This document shows positions 11,436-25,834 of a DNA stretch of 64,000 nt, in pieces. The stretch lies in the NCBI GenBank assembly GCA_027627225.1, contig JAPFQT010000163.1:107501-171500 (forward strand), in the 5' to 3' direction. Position 1 is the first letter of the stretch. Each line of letters opens with the position of its first letter. Under the pieces are notes generated by a model. It saw only the letters and a list, made by a program, of their open reading frames with translations. It did no database searches and had not been told where the DNA came from. The stretch comes from Congeria kusceri. Taxonomy: Eukaryota > Mollusca > Bivalvia > Myida > Dreissenidae. The position numbers and the translations under genes were made by a program.

Positions 11436-12784
11436 TATGTAAAATAAGTATACATTAGGAACGTGTTTTAACGTAGAACGTGCAAGAGAACATGTCTGCT
11501 TTCTAAATTGGTTAGCATCATTAACTCATTAACACGCGTCTTGCATATGTATATCAGTATAAACAACACAATATGACAATATGTCAATAAAGTGTTAAAT
11601 TTTATTGCTTTATACGGAACACTATGTTTGTGTGGTATTGTTTGTCAAATAATATATTAACAATTAATAATTATTTTTTTTAGGATTAACGCCAATTTCA
11701 CTCCTACTTAATTCGTGCACTGGAGGACGTTTTATACGAATTTGAAAGATGCCATAACACAAAAAACGCGTTCAAATCTGTAGTATTACCAGTAATACGA
11801 TTTGAATTAGATATATACTATCGAGAGTGTATGTTCACAATGTCATGTGCGCAGACTAGCTTTCGGCAATGTTTTTGCAGATAACGTTGAACGTTAATGA
11901 TAAGCAGTCCATAATTGAACTGAATTTCGAGCTGTATTACCCTTAACCAGGTTTATGCATTGCTATATCCAAATATAAGTGTAATGACTGGTTGCGTATA
12001 ACTATAACTATCTGAAATGCAATAGCAAATGCATTTACTGCAGGTCTTTCAGCAATGACTTTAATTGTTAATAGAGTATTTCGACAAGAAACAAACATCC
12101 CATTCAATAACCACGTGATCAACAACAATAATAATACTACTAATTGTAATAATATATATGATACAAATCGAGACAATACTTCAGATATTAAGTTACTTAA
12201 AACATGTAACCGTAAATAAACTGAAACTGAATGGACGATTGCCCTGCATGTTACACAAGGACATGAGCGAGAACAATTATCATGCTATCACTGTAACAAT
12301 TATATGCATTATAACTTCAATTTTCTGACTATATTTATCTGCTATTTGTATGGAGTCTGCATTGTTAAAACAGCAGTCCAGAAGTATGTTAACAAAACTA
12401 AATCTTTGCAGAATTAGTTTCTAATGGACATATTACCGATTAAAATGAAATAATAAAAAAACGCATTGAAATCGATATAATAATAACGTTTTGGTAACTG
12501 TTTATTGTAAAGTTATCTGGAGTTAATCACCATGTAGATTGGTATATATTACGTTCGTACCATGCGTTTTAAAACAAAGACATTATAAAACGTATTTCGT
12601 AAATAAGAAACAGTTTTAGCGAATATACCTCATTAACGTTCATTAGAACTAACGTCAAATCAAGATGTATATAATTATATTCCATAGAATGCGGCTTTAA
12701 AGTGTTCCTTTATAATCTTATAAGGTAAATAAGCATATTTTCTGTAGTTTTTTTTAACATTTGGACAGAAACACTTTTTTCGCG
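11436..12784. other. Noncoding
   Basis: AT-rich sequence with no supported gene, RNA or element. Confidence 0.45.
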
Positions 12785-12905
12785 CTGGTTTTGAATTCGC
12801 GAGGAAACAACAAACGCAAACAGCGAAAATAAAACCCACGCAAACAAAACTAATTCTAAAGTATCCGAACCAGTTTATGTCTCTTGAGAATCAATGTTGA
12901 AGATC
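12785..12905 (+). repeat. Dispersed repeat copy 2 (partner 9840-9960)
   Basis: This is the second, diverged copy of the 'cgcgaggaaac ... gcgaaaataaa' repeat, ending 'tctcttgagaatcaatgttga'. Confidence 0.55.
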
Positions 12906-15900
12906 AGAAAGTAAAGCTCTATGAACCATTATAGGGTTTGTTAATTTACAATTACCCGCACGAAAGTTGTGTTTTGATAGACGAGAACTTAAACAAGCGT
13001 GAACACGCATTTACAACTAATACGCATGATTGCAACGCCTTTTTGTCATACCTGCGGTGTGACATCATTATTATGTCTTACTTAATACCATTAAAAAGGT
13101 TTCACCCTAGTTTCACAGTAGCTTTTTGTGAGAAATTGTTATTTTAGTCGTGACACATACATTGTACAACTTGACTGAGCATGAATTATGTTCGATAAAA
13201 CATGCCAGCAGTCTCTTGAATGTAATAAAACAATTGTTTTCATAGGTGTGTATTCGTGTCTTCAGTTTGACTGTTCAACTAACAATGACACAATTGTAAT
13301 TTAAATGGCAATTTACGCGTTTTGCTACGCAAAATCTGACTAATTTTGTTTCGTCACGCACAACATTTCTAACTGGGTTATGTTTACTTTTCGTAACAGT
13401 ATCTACTACATCTAAGTTATCTCAAAAAGCCATTTTTAATTAATTTATTTTATTGGACTTATACTAGATTTAATCTTATTTAAATGAAGTGTCCACAAAA
13501 TATAATTACATTAAGATTTAATTTATTTAATATTATTAATCTTAAATATTGAGAATGTTAAACAATGATAAATCAAAAGTCACTATCAAACAATTCGCAC
13601 GAGAATATGTGATTCTACGTCTGATATTAAACAATTTGTCAACACAAATAAATGCGTGTATATGATTATACTTTCACATTATAACGAATAAACACACCTA
13701 CCATTTAGATGACGCCTATTCCAGTAGTTTACATCGGTTCATTGTACTAGCGTAAATGTGAGGCCGGGCTGAAAGAAAAATGAATTATTGTTGATATCGC
13801 GCTAAACTATCCTAAATGTAACCTAACAGGTTTTAACTAGTAAGATAGTGTATGACACTGTAAGTATCATAAACATCCGTATATGTATGTAGACAACTTT
13901 ACTAGATTAGGTTTACATCTTCTCATTTAAACTGACGGGTAAACCATGTTTTATCAACAAACTTATTCAATAAACGAACAGCATATAAATAGCCTCATTC
14001 AAAAACCAAAAGTAATTGTTATAAACATAGATATCGACAATACAACTACAAATATATTCTATGTCATAATGAAGAGCGCTTTACGGGTGGGTTGCTGTTA
14101 AAATGAGCGTACGTCTCGAAACTAAATACAACTTGTGTCTTAAGACAGTTTTATAATGCATTTATACTGAAACGACAATCAATAATTTACTTCTATATTA
14201 AACAGTGTTTTTAAAACATTAAAACTAAGTACTAGTTTCATGTAACATATAACGCACACCGAAATCACACGTATAACGCACACATTCAGTGCAAAACTGA
14301 CAAGAAACCTCAGTTAGACAGCTATCTTTGTTTGTAAACGGTATGTATCAATTTGGCATCTGATTCCAACCGCTTTTAAACATATTCATTATTAATTATA
14401 CTTGTAACAATTTCACATTTTGACATGTTATTTGATATGTATCAGCTAAAAAAGACATGCAAATATTATCTGTAAAGTCTGTAAAAGAATGAATTTCATA
14501 GATATATTTGGTAACAATTTATTTTGAAATGGAAAGGCCAGTATTTTTATACAATAAATACTGCTCGATGTATGTAATGGCAAATAAACAACATGTGGTG
14601 TTCTAATACGTTCTGATTTAACTACGAGAATCTAAATTGTTGCGATTATAACCTGATCTGACAAGTATACATATATACATTTTACTATGGTTTTCTCATG
14701 CGTGTTACAACTATTACAGTGACACGGATTATTGATTCAGTTCCTTTGCCTTGTCACTTGAGTTTTATATGATACTGATTGACGTCAGTTACGAACTATA
14801 TTTTGGTTTCGTCATATACATTTAACACAAACACTTATAAAAACTGACAAGTTTACAGATTTGAAACAACAGTTTTCAGTCAAATAACAGACATCAAGTT
14901 GAACAGACATTTCGCATTTTGTTACAAGGAAACCACCCGAAAACCAAGCAAGCATGGTATGCAGTCATCCCGTGGAGCTTTAGAACTCCTGGAAAAATGT
15001 GCGAGCTGCACTGAATTGTCATTTTTGACATCTAGATGGCCCATTTAACATTGAAATATATATCTTTTTTCAAGTATGCAAAGGACAAAACGACACGCTA
15101 TATACAAAGCTAAAAACACTCCTCGAAGTAGCCTCACAATGACCAGCATCTGAAGCAAACACAAAGATTACACATATTAATGAAAACTAATTTAGCTTTC
15201 ACTCAAACAATTAAAATTGTATTTGTGTTCATAGTTGTATGCAAATAAGACGCATAAGCATTGACAGTTTCAAATTGTGTCACATATTGATGAAAAGAAT
15301 GGTCTGGATTGACAGTTCTAAGACTTAGAGCATTTGATCATTAACATTTAAGATCATAATTTATCTTGTGTGAAAAGCTATGTCTGTGTTTGCGTTACCA
15401 GTGACTACTAACATTCCGGTATATATTTAAAATGAGGTATATAGTATTTTCTTTGAACAGAAAAAGACACCGACAGATGATTGACATAGTGAATTCGAGA
15501 ATTTGATATTTTCGGCCGATGGCACATATTTTCATAGATTCGCAATTTTGGTCTGTAGCAAATACTAAAAGGAGTTTACCTTTTTTCTCGTCTGCATTTT
15601 ACATCAAAAATTATCATTTTCCGAATGCCTTACACAACACGTTTATGCACGAAGTGCAAAAAACGTGGTGTTGAAATGTTTGATTAACAAACGCATTAAA
15701 TGCATTTGTTTTCCTCACGTTACCTCGATCATTGCCAAAACGTATAACAACGGCGCAATATGGTTACACGTTTTCATTTTTATTATTTCATTATTTCATT
15801 ATTTATTACTATTATTTTTATGTTTTTCATTATGTATATATGCATTAGTGAGATTGTTTTCTTAATTGTTCTTGTATTTTTAGACATATGTTAACTTTGT

Positions 15901-16714
15901 GTACATAATGCATCTGATTATTTTGTTTCATATATTTAACCGTATTCTGTTTTACCGCGTTTCTGGTTTTACATTGCGTTGTTAAGTTTGTATAAATTAT
16001 GCTTTTATTATAATTCATTAAAGTTTAGGTTTAACCAGCATGTGTTTGTCTGTTTGTCTGTGTGATAGTGTTCTACTTGACATAAACTGTAATGAATGAA
16101 TGTGCATTAAACTTGCATTAAACTTGTTGATATAAAGATATGAACTGCCACTGTGTCAGTTTTACTGGATTCGACTACCAAGACACTATCATTTAAAGAT
16201 GTTCGCTACACGTGCGCGTTAGTTATCCAGTGACCTGTAGCCGCCAGTAGTTCGCCAGCACACTCAACAGTTCGCCAACAAATAGTCACCTAACAATTGG
16301 CGGCGGTTTCGTTGAATAATCAAGGCATTTCCTTTCTGTTGTTTAGTCAGCGCAGGCGTAAATGTTAGTGATAGCTTATGTCACCACGTCGTGTTGTTTC
16401 TGTTTCAATGCAATCATCATTGACTTAATAAGAGTTGCCAGATGTCCCTTATTTATTGAGTATTGACTACCATTATAATTATATTTGCATTTGCATGAAC
16501 AGTATTTCATGCGAACTTCTAGTCTTTCAGTGGCGTGTTACCTGTTTGTGCCAGTTTCTTTAAAACATACTGGTACTGGTACATTGTATTTTATACTGAC
16601 ATTTCTGTTTAGCACTCTTGCAAACCAGCTATATCACCCTCTGGCCTTTCTTTTTGACTTCATTTAATGGCACCAGTGTGGTATTATCAACGCTGCGAAA
16701 TGACTATTGTTTTA
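12906..16714. other. Noncoding
   Basis: No exon with plausible splice sites and coding composition was seen. Short open frames (for example 15665-15865) are AT-rich and unsupported. Confidence 0.45.
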
Positions 16715-16826
16715 TTGTTATTGTTATTATTATTATTATTATTATTATGATTATTATTATTATTATTATTATTACTATTATTATTATTACTACTATTATT
16801 ATTATCATTATTATTATTATTATTAC
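16715..16826. repeat. (ATT)n microsatellite
   Basis: ATT/TTA trinucleotides with a few interruptions (TGATT, ACT, ATC). Open frames on both strands here encode homopolymers and are spurious. Confidence 0.9.
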
Positions 16827-16987
16827 TTGGGTTTTCCAGAAAGTTTGTAGACTGCTAAAATATTGAATTTGATTTTTGCATTTACCCAGTGTAGACATTC
16901 AACTATTGAACTTGAACATGGAAAGTAAACTTACTTGTAAATGAAAAATAAACCTCTAAATATTATTTCAAATATATAGAGGGTATG

Positions 16988-17825
16988 TTTGTTTTCGGTG
17001 TGATAACGCGTGATATCATCACCGGAAAGGGAGACAATTAATAGTTTCACGAGTGAAAATATGTAAATTGTATCCCTTTCCGGTGATGATATCACGCGTT
17101 ATCACGCCGAAACCAAACACATTTTCTTTTTATTTTAATGCTATTGACTATTCTTTACATTTGAGCTATTTTTAAGGGATTTGTAGCACGATGTTTTCAG
17201 TTTTATGTCAGTACTATTTTCTTTATAAGGCGTAGTAATCGGTGTTAATAATAAACATTCCCGCGCCATGTTGGATTAAGATAAAATGTGCCGTTGATTA
17301 GTTAAGCAATTTAAACCGCATTTTTAATACTCAAGGCATTATCATGGCAGCGTAAAGTAAGTATTAAAAGTGAGCATACGTGTTATAATGTAAACACAGT
17401 CACGATAAAAGTGTTTTCGAACGCAATTCAAGATGGTAAAACTCGTAGATGCGCGTTTAAATGTGACAAGTGTTCTGGATTGGATTACCTATACGTATAC
17501 AGTGTTTTCTATATTAGTTATTTGGATATAACAACACAGTTGGGTTAAAAGTCGGTCGATAATTTGGAAAACAAGATGGCGGAGAATAGAACGCTGAACG
17601 CTTCTTACAACAGCAAATTGAATACTTAAATACGTAAGCGTGATGAGTGGATATACAGACTTAATACACACAAACTAATATATAAATATATGCTTGCTTA
17701 ATGAACACCAGTTATTATTCAAGGGTACATTGGATTGTTGTTGGATTCTTGTTGGATTTTGGAGAACCGGCAATACAGCGATTATGTAAACAAAGGGAAA
17801 CTACTGTTCACAGCAACAGTAAACA
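16988..17825 (+). repeat. Dispersed repeat copy 1 with terminal hairpin (partner 49127-49986)
   Basis: About 840 bp is shared, diverged but collinear, with 49127-49986. Common phrases include 'cggtgtgataacgcgt', 'attttattttaatgctattga', 'gtcagtactattttctttat', 'aaactcgtagatgcgcgtt' and 'ttttggagaa'. No open frame is conserved between the copies, so it is probably a non-autonomous element or an old duplicated noncoding segment. Confidence 0.65.
16991..17113. repeat. Long hairpin with 40-bp arms
   Basis: The left arm (16991-17031, 'tgataacgcgtgatatcatc' then 'accggaaaggg') and right arm (17074-17113) are near-perfect inverted copies around a 42-base AT-rich loop. The copy at 49127 keeps only the left arm. 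Confidence 0.8.
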
Positions 17826-20198
17826 ACAAGTGCAACTGCAAGTGCAGTATGCGGGAATTGATTATGTGCAAAGGATAAAATAATACTTTGGATGCTACAA
17901 TTATGTTTGGACCAGGGTGAACAGCTTCAATGCCTCGTGGGTAAAACTTGTACCCGCAAGACATTGTCCGTACTAATCGCCTTGGCTCAATACGACTGAG
18001 GAAAATCCAAGAGAAAAAAAAGAGGAAGGACAGTTTAATATATCGGAGAGGTATTCTTAATATTTGCTGTTATTAACCTTTATTACTTTTCTTTTTGGTA
18101 ATTCTGTATTATAGACGGTGACAACACCAACAATTAATTATTGTCCAAAGCAAATACATTTTTAAAAAGTAATTCCTCACTGTGAGTGATATTGGGATAT
18201 ATCTCACTGATACTTGTCTATATTTCAATACTTAATATGAAATAAAGAGTATTAGCTCCCTTTTGTATGAGTAGTATTGCGCGGATTATATTAAACACTG
18301 TCTTTTGCTAAGTGTACGCAACCGTCGCATTTGTACCGCCATGCTTTAAACCCTGTTAACATGTAGTTAACTATGTTAAAGCCTCGATAATGTTTGTGTT
18401 CAAAGGAATATCAATACGTCCTTTTTTTATAGCAACCAGTGCACACCTCATAGATATACATTGTACTTGTGCAACCTGATTATCAATTTGGGAAATCCCG
18501 GTCTTATGCAATCGTTAGCCCTCAAATCTTATGTTTTCTTATTCCGCGAATGAGGTTTTGCACGCCTGGCTGGATCAAGTTAAGATCGCGTATGTTATCT
18601 ACAATTGTTAGTATTTGAGCCTGAAAGTTGGACTCAACTAATATTAAATTGAAAATAATTGTAGTCTCAATTTACAAGGGCATATCTAAAATGTGTAAAC
18701 GAAGAAGATTGACCCATGCTTTACTAAGTTGGAACATGTAAATTTTATGATTTACCTCTATCGATTTGTCAATTTTTATAACCGTTCTCATTTGCATTCT
18801 AACCGGCTGTACCAGCGATGTTTTAATAACACATGTTGCTTTTTTTTGTATTTAATCGCTCTTTTTCGACTTTTATATTCATAAAGTATTGGTGCTCACG
18901 ATGGAAATACTGATGTTGTGCAGATCCCGTTTAACCATCTTGTTCATAGCCAGTCGGGTAATTAAACGGTAAGTCAAACGTTACAACACGTCTCTTTAGA
19001 TTCACAACCAAAGCGCCCAGATATAGCTTAAATGTATGATTGTTTAGTTGTACGTAAAGCTTGAAGATATATTTAAATCAGGCAATTCAATATGTTACCA
19101 TGTTGTGATAGTCACTAGTTTGAGTTGTGTGCACTCTTGTTGCTACATGTGCAAGAAAATTAAGTAACCATCAATTCTAGGACGACATGTATTTATTACC
19201 GAATAAGTACTGTGTCACACTTGTTATTATTGCTGCATACGCCATATATGTCATGGGTGTATATTGGTATTGGTATTGTATCGTTTTACTAGATACCCCC
19301 CCCCCAAATCGATACATTAGTATATCCATTAAAATGTGAATTGGACTGTAAACAAAGATCACTACATATGTTTCCCAAATGTAAATGCGCCTTGCAACCG
19401 TTTTCGCGCACGCTGTTCCTCTATGAACCATTCCAAATATGTAACACAAAGTGTTCAACATTGTGCGTGTTATTGTGTGCATGTCCGTATATAATTTTCA
19501 TTGTACGATGGTAAATGTGTATCACTTCATACTATTACTGAAGTTGAAGTATAAAAATATAAACGCAGATTAAACAGTATGTATGTTGTGCTGGTTAATT
19601 TTTTTCTCACAAACGTGTGCAGTTCAATCATACGAATATTTGACAGTGAAAAAAAAACACGATCATGCTTGTTCTTTAAAAGTTAATAAAGAACAACGTG
19701 TTATTGTTCACACTTGAGCTCATGTTTCATGCTTAGCCATTAATAGAATTCTGGAATTGCACTCCATTCACGCTTTCCTGTAACAGATTCACATTAAAGT
19801 CGTTAGCATGTAAAATTTAGTTGTGAAGTTGATTTACCTTCAGTTGGATAAAGAGAGGATACGCAATTTATTTAAATAGGCGATTCCTGAATTTTCTATT
19901 GAAATACACCGTGTATTCGTCTACATTTTCAACATATTTTAACAAATCGATCCATGTTTAAGCAATTATTTTTTGCTTTAATTTGACTGCATCTGCATAC
20001 ATAAGAATATTAGTCTCTAAATGCCAAAGTCGAAACCAATAATTGTTCAATGAACCTCCCGGCGATTGTTTTGAGAATATGGAGTATTGTTATAATTTTA
20101 TACCAGCTCAAAGGGGTGCTGTTGCTCAAAATACAAATAAGTCAATGTTGAAAGTAATTGTTTTTAAATTCAGCAACATTGACACGATACATTTGCCT
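17826..20198. other. Noncoding
   Basis: No gene was recognised. A run of ten C lies near 19298. The final bases 'gcctaacaattgaggtg' run directly into the satellite. Confidence 0.45.
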
Positions 20199-23138
20199 AA
20201 CAATTGAGGTGACATTGTAAGATTGTATTGATAGCAGGAGTATCTTAGGCAATTGAGGTGACATTGTAAGATTGTATTGATAGCAGGAGTGTCTTAGGCA
20301 ATTCACGTGACATTGTAAGATTGTATTGATAGCAGGAGTATCTTAGGCAATTCACGTGACATTGTAAGATTGTATTGATAGCAGGAGTATCTTAGGCAAT
20401 TGAAGTGACATTGTAAGATTGTATTGATAGCAGGAGTATTTTAGGCAATTCACGTGACATTGTAAGATTGTATTGATAGCAGGAGTATCTTAGGCAATTG
20501 AAGTGACATTGTAAGATTGTATTGATAGCAGGAGTATCTTAGGCAATTGACGTGACATTGTAAGATTGTATTGATAGCAGGAGTATCTTAGGCAATTCAC
20601 GTGACATTGTAAGATTGTATTGATAGCAGGAGTATCTTAGGCAATTCACGTGACATTGTAAGATTGTATTGATAGCAGGAGTATCTTAGGCAATTCACGT
20701 GACATTGTAAGATTGTATTGATAGCAGGAGTATCTTAGGCAATTGAAGTGACATTGTAAGATTGTATTGATAGCAGGAGTATCTTAGGCAATTGACGTGA
20801 CATTGTATGATTGTATTGATAGCAGGAGTATCTTAGGCAATTGAAGTGACATTGTAAGATTGTATTGATAGCAGGAGTATCTTAGGCAATTGAAGTGACA
20901 TTGTAAGATTGTATTGATAGCAGGAGTATCTTAGGCAATTGACGTGACATTGTATGATTGTATTGATAGCAGGAGTATCTTAGGCAATTGACGTGACATT
21001 GTAAGATTGTATTGATAGCAGGAGTGTCTTAGGCAATTCACGTGACATTGTAAGATTGTATTGATAGCAGGAGTATCTTAGACAATTCACGTGACATTGT
21101 AAGATTTTATTGATAGCAGGAGTATCTTAGGCAATTGAAGTGACATTGTAAGATTGTATTGATAGCAGGAGTATTTTAGGCAATTCACGTGACATTGTAA
21201 GATTGTATTGATAGCAGGAGTATCTTAGGCAATTGAAGTGACATTGTAAGATTGTATTGATAGCAGGAGTATCTTAGGCAATTGACGTGACATTGTAAGA
21301 TTGTATTGATAGCAGGAGTATCTTAGGCAATTGAAGTGACATTGTAAGATTGTATTGATAGCAGGAGTATCTTAGGCAATTGAAGTGACATTGTAAGATT
21401 GTATTGATAGCAGGAGTATCTTAGGCAATTGACGTGACATTGTATGATTGTATTGATAGCAGGTGTATCTTAGGCAATTGACGTGACATTGTAAGATTGT
21501 ATTGATAGCAGGAGTGTCTTAGGCAATTCACGTGACATTGCAAGATTGTATTGATAGCAGGAGTATCTTAGGCAATTCACGTGACATTGTAAGATTGTAT
21601 TGATAGCAGGAGTATCTTAGGCAATTGAAGTGACATTGTAAGATTGTATTGATAGCAGGAGTATTTTAGGCAATTCACGTGACATTGTAAGATTGTATTG
21701 ATAGCAGGAGTATCTTAGGCAATTGAAGTGACATTGTAAGATTGTATTGATAGCAGGAGTATCTTAGGCAATTGACGTGACATTGTAAGATTGTATTGAT
21801 AGCAGGAGTATCTTAGGCAATTCACGTGACATTGTAAGATTGTATTGATAGCAGGAGTATCTTAGGCAATTCACGTGACATTGTAAGATTGTATTGATAG
21901 CAGGAGTATCTTAGGCAATTCACGTGACATTGTAAGATTTTATTGATAGCAGGAGTATCTTAGGCAATTGAAGTGACATTGTAAGATTGTATTGATAGCA
22001 GGAGTATCTTAGGCAATTGACGTGACATTGTAAGATTGTATTGATAGCAGGAGTATCTTAGGCAATTGAAGTGACATTGTAAGATTGTATTGATAGCAGG
22101 AGTATCTTAGGCAATTGAAGTGACATTGTAAGATTGTATTGATAGCAGGAGTATCTTAGGCAATTGACGTGACATTGTATGATTGTATTGATAGCAGGAG
22201 TATCTTAGGCAATTGACGTGACATTGTAAGATTGTATTGATAGCAGGAGTGTCTTAGGCAATTCACGTGACATTGTAAGATTGTATTGATAGCAGGAGTA
22301 TCTTAGGCAATTCACGTGACATTGTAAGATTGTATTGATAGCAGGAGTATCTTAGGCAATTGAAGTGACATTGTAAGATTGTATTGATAGCAGGAGTATT
22401 TTAGGCAATTCACGTGACATTGTAAGATTGTATTGATAGCAGGAGTATCTTAGGCAATTGAAGTGACATTGTAAGATTGTATTGATAGCAGGAGTATCTT
22501 AGGCAATTGACGTGACATTGTAAGATTGTATTGATAGCAGGAGTATCTTAGGCAATTGAAGTGACATTGTAAGATTGTATTGATAGCAGGAGTATCTTAG
22601 GCAATTCACGTGACATTGTAAGATTGTATTGATAGCAGGAGTATCTTAGGCAATTCACGTGACATTGTAAGATTGTATTGATAGCAGGAGTATCTTAGGC
22701 AATTGAAGTGACATTGTAAGATTGTATTGATAGCAGGAGTATCTTAGGCAATTGACGTGACATTGTAAGATTGTATTGATAGCAGGAGTATCTTAGGCAA
22801 TTGAGGTGACATTGTAAGATTGTATTGATAGCAGGAGTATCTTAGGCAATTGAAGTGACATTGTAAGATTGTATTGATAGCAGGAGTATCTTAGGCAATT
22901 GAAGTGACATTGTAAGTTTGTATTGATAGCAGGAGTATCTTAGGCAATTGAAGTGACATTGTAAGATTGTATTGATAGCAGGAGTATCTTAGGCAATTGA
23001 AGTGACATTGTAAGATTGTATTGATAGCAGGAGTATCTTAGGCAATTGAAGTGACATTGTAAGATTGTATTGATAGCAGGAGTATCTTAGGCAATTGAGG
23101 TGACATTGTAAGATTGTATTGATAGCAGGAGTATCTTA
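20199..23138 (+). repeat. 49-bp satellite array, 60 tandem units, with higher-order structure
   Basis: The unit is GGCAATT-NNN-GTGACATTGTAAGA then TTGTATTGATAGCAGGAG and TATCTTA, exactly 49 bp, with no indels across 2940 bp. The NNN site takes four states: GAA (23 units), CAC (20), GAC (13) and GAG (4). Diagnostic variants recur in register: 'gtgtctta' in units 2, 17, 27 and 42; 'tatttta' in units 5, 20, 30 and 45; 'tatgattg' in units 13, 16, 26 and 41. They define higher-order blocks: a 15-mer (20248-20982), a 10-mer (20983-21472), a 15-mer (21473-22207) and a 12-unit block (22208-22795). The edges are more uniform or carry the rare GAG state (units 1, 2, 54 and 60, with units 55-59 all GAA). 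Unequal exchange explains this well. The CAC state makes CACGTG, an E-box palindrome. Confidence 0.95.
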
Positions 23139-25084
23139 TCTGGCTGAAACGAGTTGTTAACGTACACTTAATGGTTTACTTAAAACATTGTTTGCTTCAC
23201 GGTACTTACTTATTGATAACACATACGTTTAAGTTGATTGTATACATTAACTAGTAGACATTTATTAAAACGAGCAATACGAAGGTTGTCCCAAAACAGC
23301 GTATAATTTGTGAAAACAAAGAATAAAATCATGACGTTATTTGATTGAGCATGTGCACATATAATACATTCATTTGTTACATATGCAGAATGAATTTGAG
23401 TTCCTTTAACGATATATTGTTATGAACAATATGTTAATTTCTCATGTTATGTACAACTTTGAGGCCCCCACTGTTAAATGTTGTATTAAGTATAATACCA
23501 TCATACATACATTGTAAAATGCCATATTTGTCCTTCATACAGACCATTCTGTTTTGAAAAATAAATTATCTCTAAAACCCCACTTTGGTGTGTTCTTAAG
23601 CGATGTTTCATTGTCATGACGTCACTATAACAGTTTCTAGGGCAGAATTTGTGTAACATGTGATTCAGCATTGGCATGAAATCTAGACGTCAAACAATTG
23701 CACAGGAACAGTGTTTGGTAATACAATACTGAGTTGAGCGCAGAATGAGACCTAACCAAACTATAAAGAAATTAAAATCACCAGAAGCACATAAAAAGTA
23801 AGTTTGGCAGTTATTGTACAAACGACCAAAGATGCCTTCTTCTCGATAGATGGACAGCGATGTTGCAAAAGGTATACATATTATGTTAAACAATCGAGTC
23901 AAACGGATGGAAAAGTATGGGGCGGAAACATTAGAACACAACGAAAAGTATGCAAGCCATCATTTAGGAATTGCTGTAGGCCACTCGATAATGTTTTGTT
24001 TTGGATGCACTCATGCCAGGGATCAAGCAGAACAACTAGTGTATCCATTTCAGTGAACATTATGCTGAGAATAGATAAGCGTATGACGTAATGATGTGAT
24101 GTATGAAGACGTTGTGTTGGCCGCATCGCTGCATATTAAGTTACACACAATTATGTAAATACATTGGTTTTGAAGGTACACATATAATATGTTGACAAGC
24201 TTTGTAAGATGCATTGCTGTAACTTAAACACACATGATTTTAAATATTCTTGTATAATTGTATTAGCTAGACTTCAATTATACTCTATTCATGGACAACC
24301 CTCGTATATTGATCATTACAAAACTACAGCACGATTTATGTTGACACTAAATGTAAACACTGTGGCTGATTTTTTTAGGGTATGGCTCAACATCACATTT
24401 TGACGCAAGTGTTTGTTCTATGAAACTAAATATGAAGAGCCGTGTTTCACATTCATTTTGTTTTTTCTATTCAGCAAGTGGAACACTGACATTACCAAAC
24501 ATCTGTCAAATTTTGCACTGTTTATCTCATGACCAGCATCGGTTAAGCGCATTGTAATAGTGAGTTTTTAGTTCAGTTATATCCGAGCGGCCCATCTATT
24601 TAAATTCTTATCATCATAAACTATACAACATAACATATTCATACATATTTAAAAAAAAAAAATTGAAACTAAGTACAATACATACAATTGGACTTTATAT
24701 AAATCAAGCACAGCTATTTGACATAACATTAATTACAGAATCTACATGTAGTGCATATGTACACAATACCACTCACAACTCACATTGATTAAAGGTTGAT
24801 TGTTTGAACACTAACTGCATTCACTCACTAGCAAAATTAACCAAAACGTGCTAACGACTTGTTGCAACTTATTAACATACATAATGAATAGCAATCAAAA
24901 TAAGTACTTCGAATACAGTAAAGAAGAAGCTTTGTACAGCAGTTGCGATTCTTCGAATTTGACATGTCTGTTTGTCAACTCCATAAAACCTGCGAAATAA
25001 AGTAATATAATTTTAAAAATTATATCTGTCACAAGTATAAGCGAGACTACAACATACTAACAGTAACAATTGTCATGAGTTGCA
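23139..25084. other. Noncoding between satellite and microsatellite
   Basis: The overlapping frames at 23804-24091 and 23850-24056 have fairly coding-like composition but no recognised family and no consistent splice context. I do not call a gene. Confidence 0.4.
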
Positions 25085-25174
25085 GTGGTAGAAGAAGCAG
25101 CAGAAGGAAGTTGTATAAGTAGTAGTAGTAGTAGGAGGAGGAGGAGTCGTAGCAGTAGTAGTAGTCGTAGTAGC

Positions 25175-25218
<44 letters not shown>

Positions 25219-25322
25219 AAGTAGTAGCAGTAATAACAGTAATAGTAGTATTAATAGTAGTAGCAGTAGTATAAGTGCTACTGCTACTAGTAGAAGTAGT
25301 GGGTAGTAGTAGTGGGTAGTAC

Positions 25323-25388
<66 letters not shown>

Positions 25389-25507
25389 CAGTAGTAGTAA
25401 TAGTAGTAGCAGTAGTAGTAGAAGTAGTAGCAGAAGCTGTTGTTGTAGTATTAATAGTAGTGGTAGCAGTAGTAGTAGTAGTGATAGTAGTAGCAGTGGT
25501 TGCAGTG

Positions 25508-25558
<51 letters not shown>

Positions 25559-25781
25559 ATACTAATAGTAGTATTATAAGTAGTTGTAATAATATTAGTA
25601 ATATTATTGGTGGTAGTAGTGGTAGTAGAAGTAGTAGTAGTAGTAATAGAACTAGAGGAAGTAATACTAGTACAACTTGTAGAAGAAGCAGTAATAGTAG
25701 TAGAATCAGTAATAGTAGTAGTAGTGGTATAAGTAGTAGAAGAAGTAGTAGTAGCAGTAGTAGAAGTAGAAGTAATATTTA

Positions 25782-25834
<53 letters not shown>

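Noticed and set aside
20199..23138. CRISPR array
   Set aside because: The 49-bp units are contiguous and nearly identical throughout. There are no unique spacers, no cas genes and the host is an animal.
23804..24091. Gene between the satellite and the TAG array
   Set aside because: Two overlapping same-strand frames, no recognisable motif, no splice-compatible neighbours. Evidence is insufficient.
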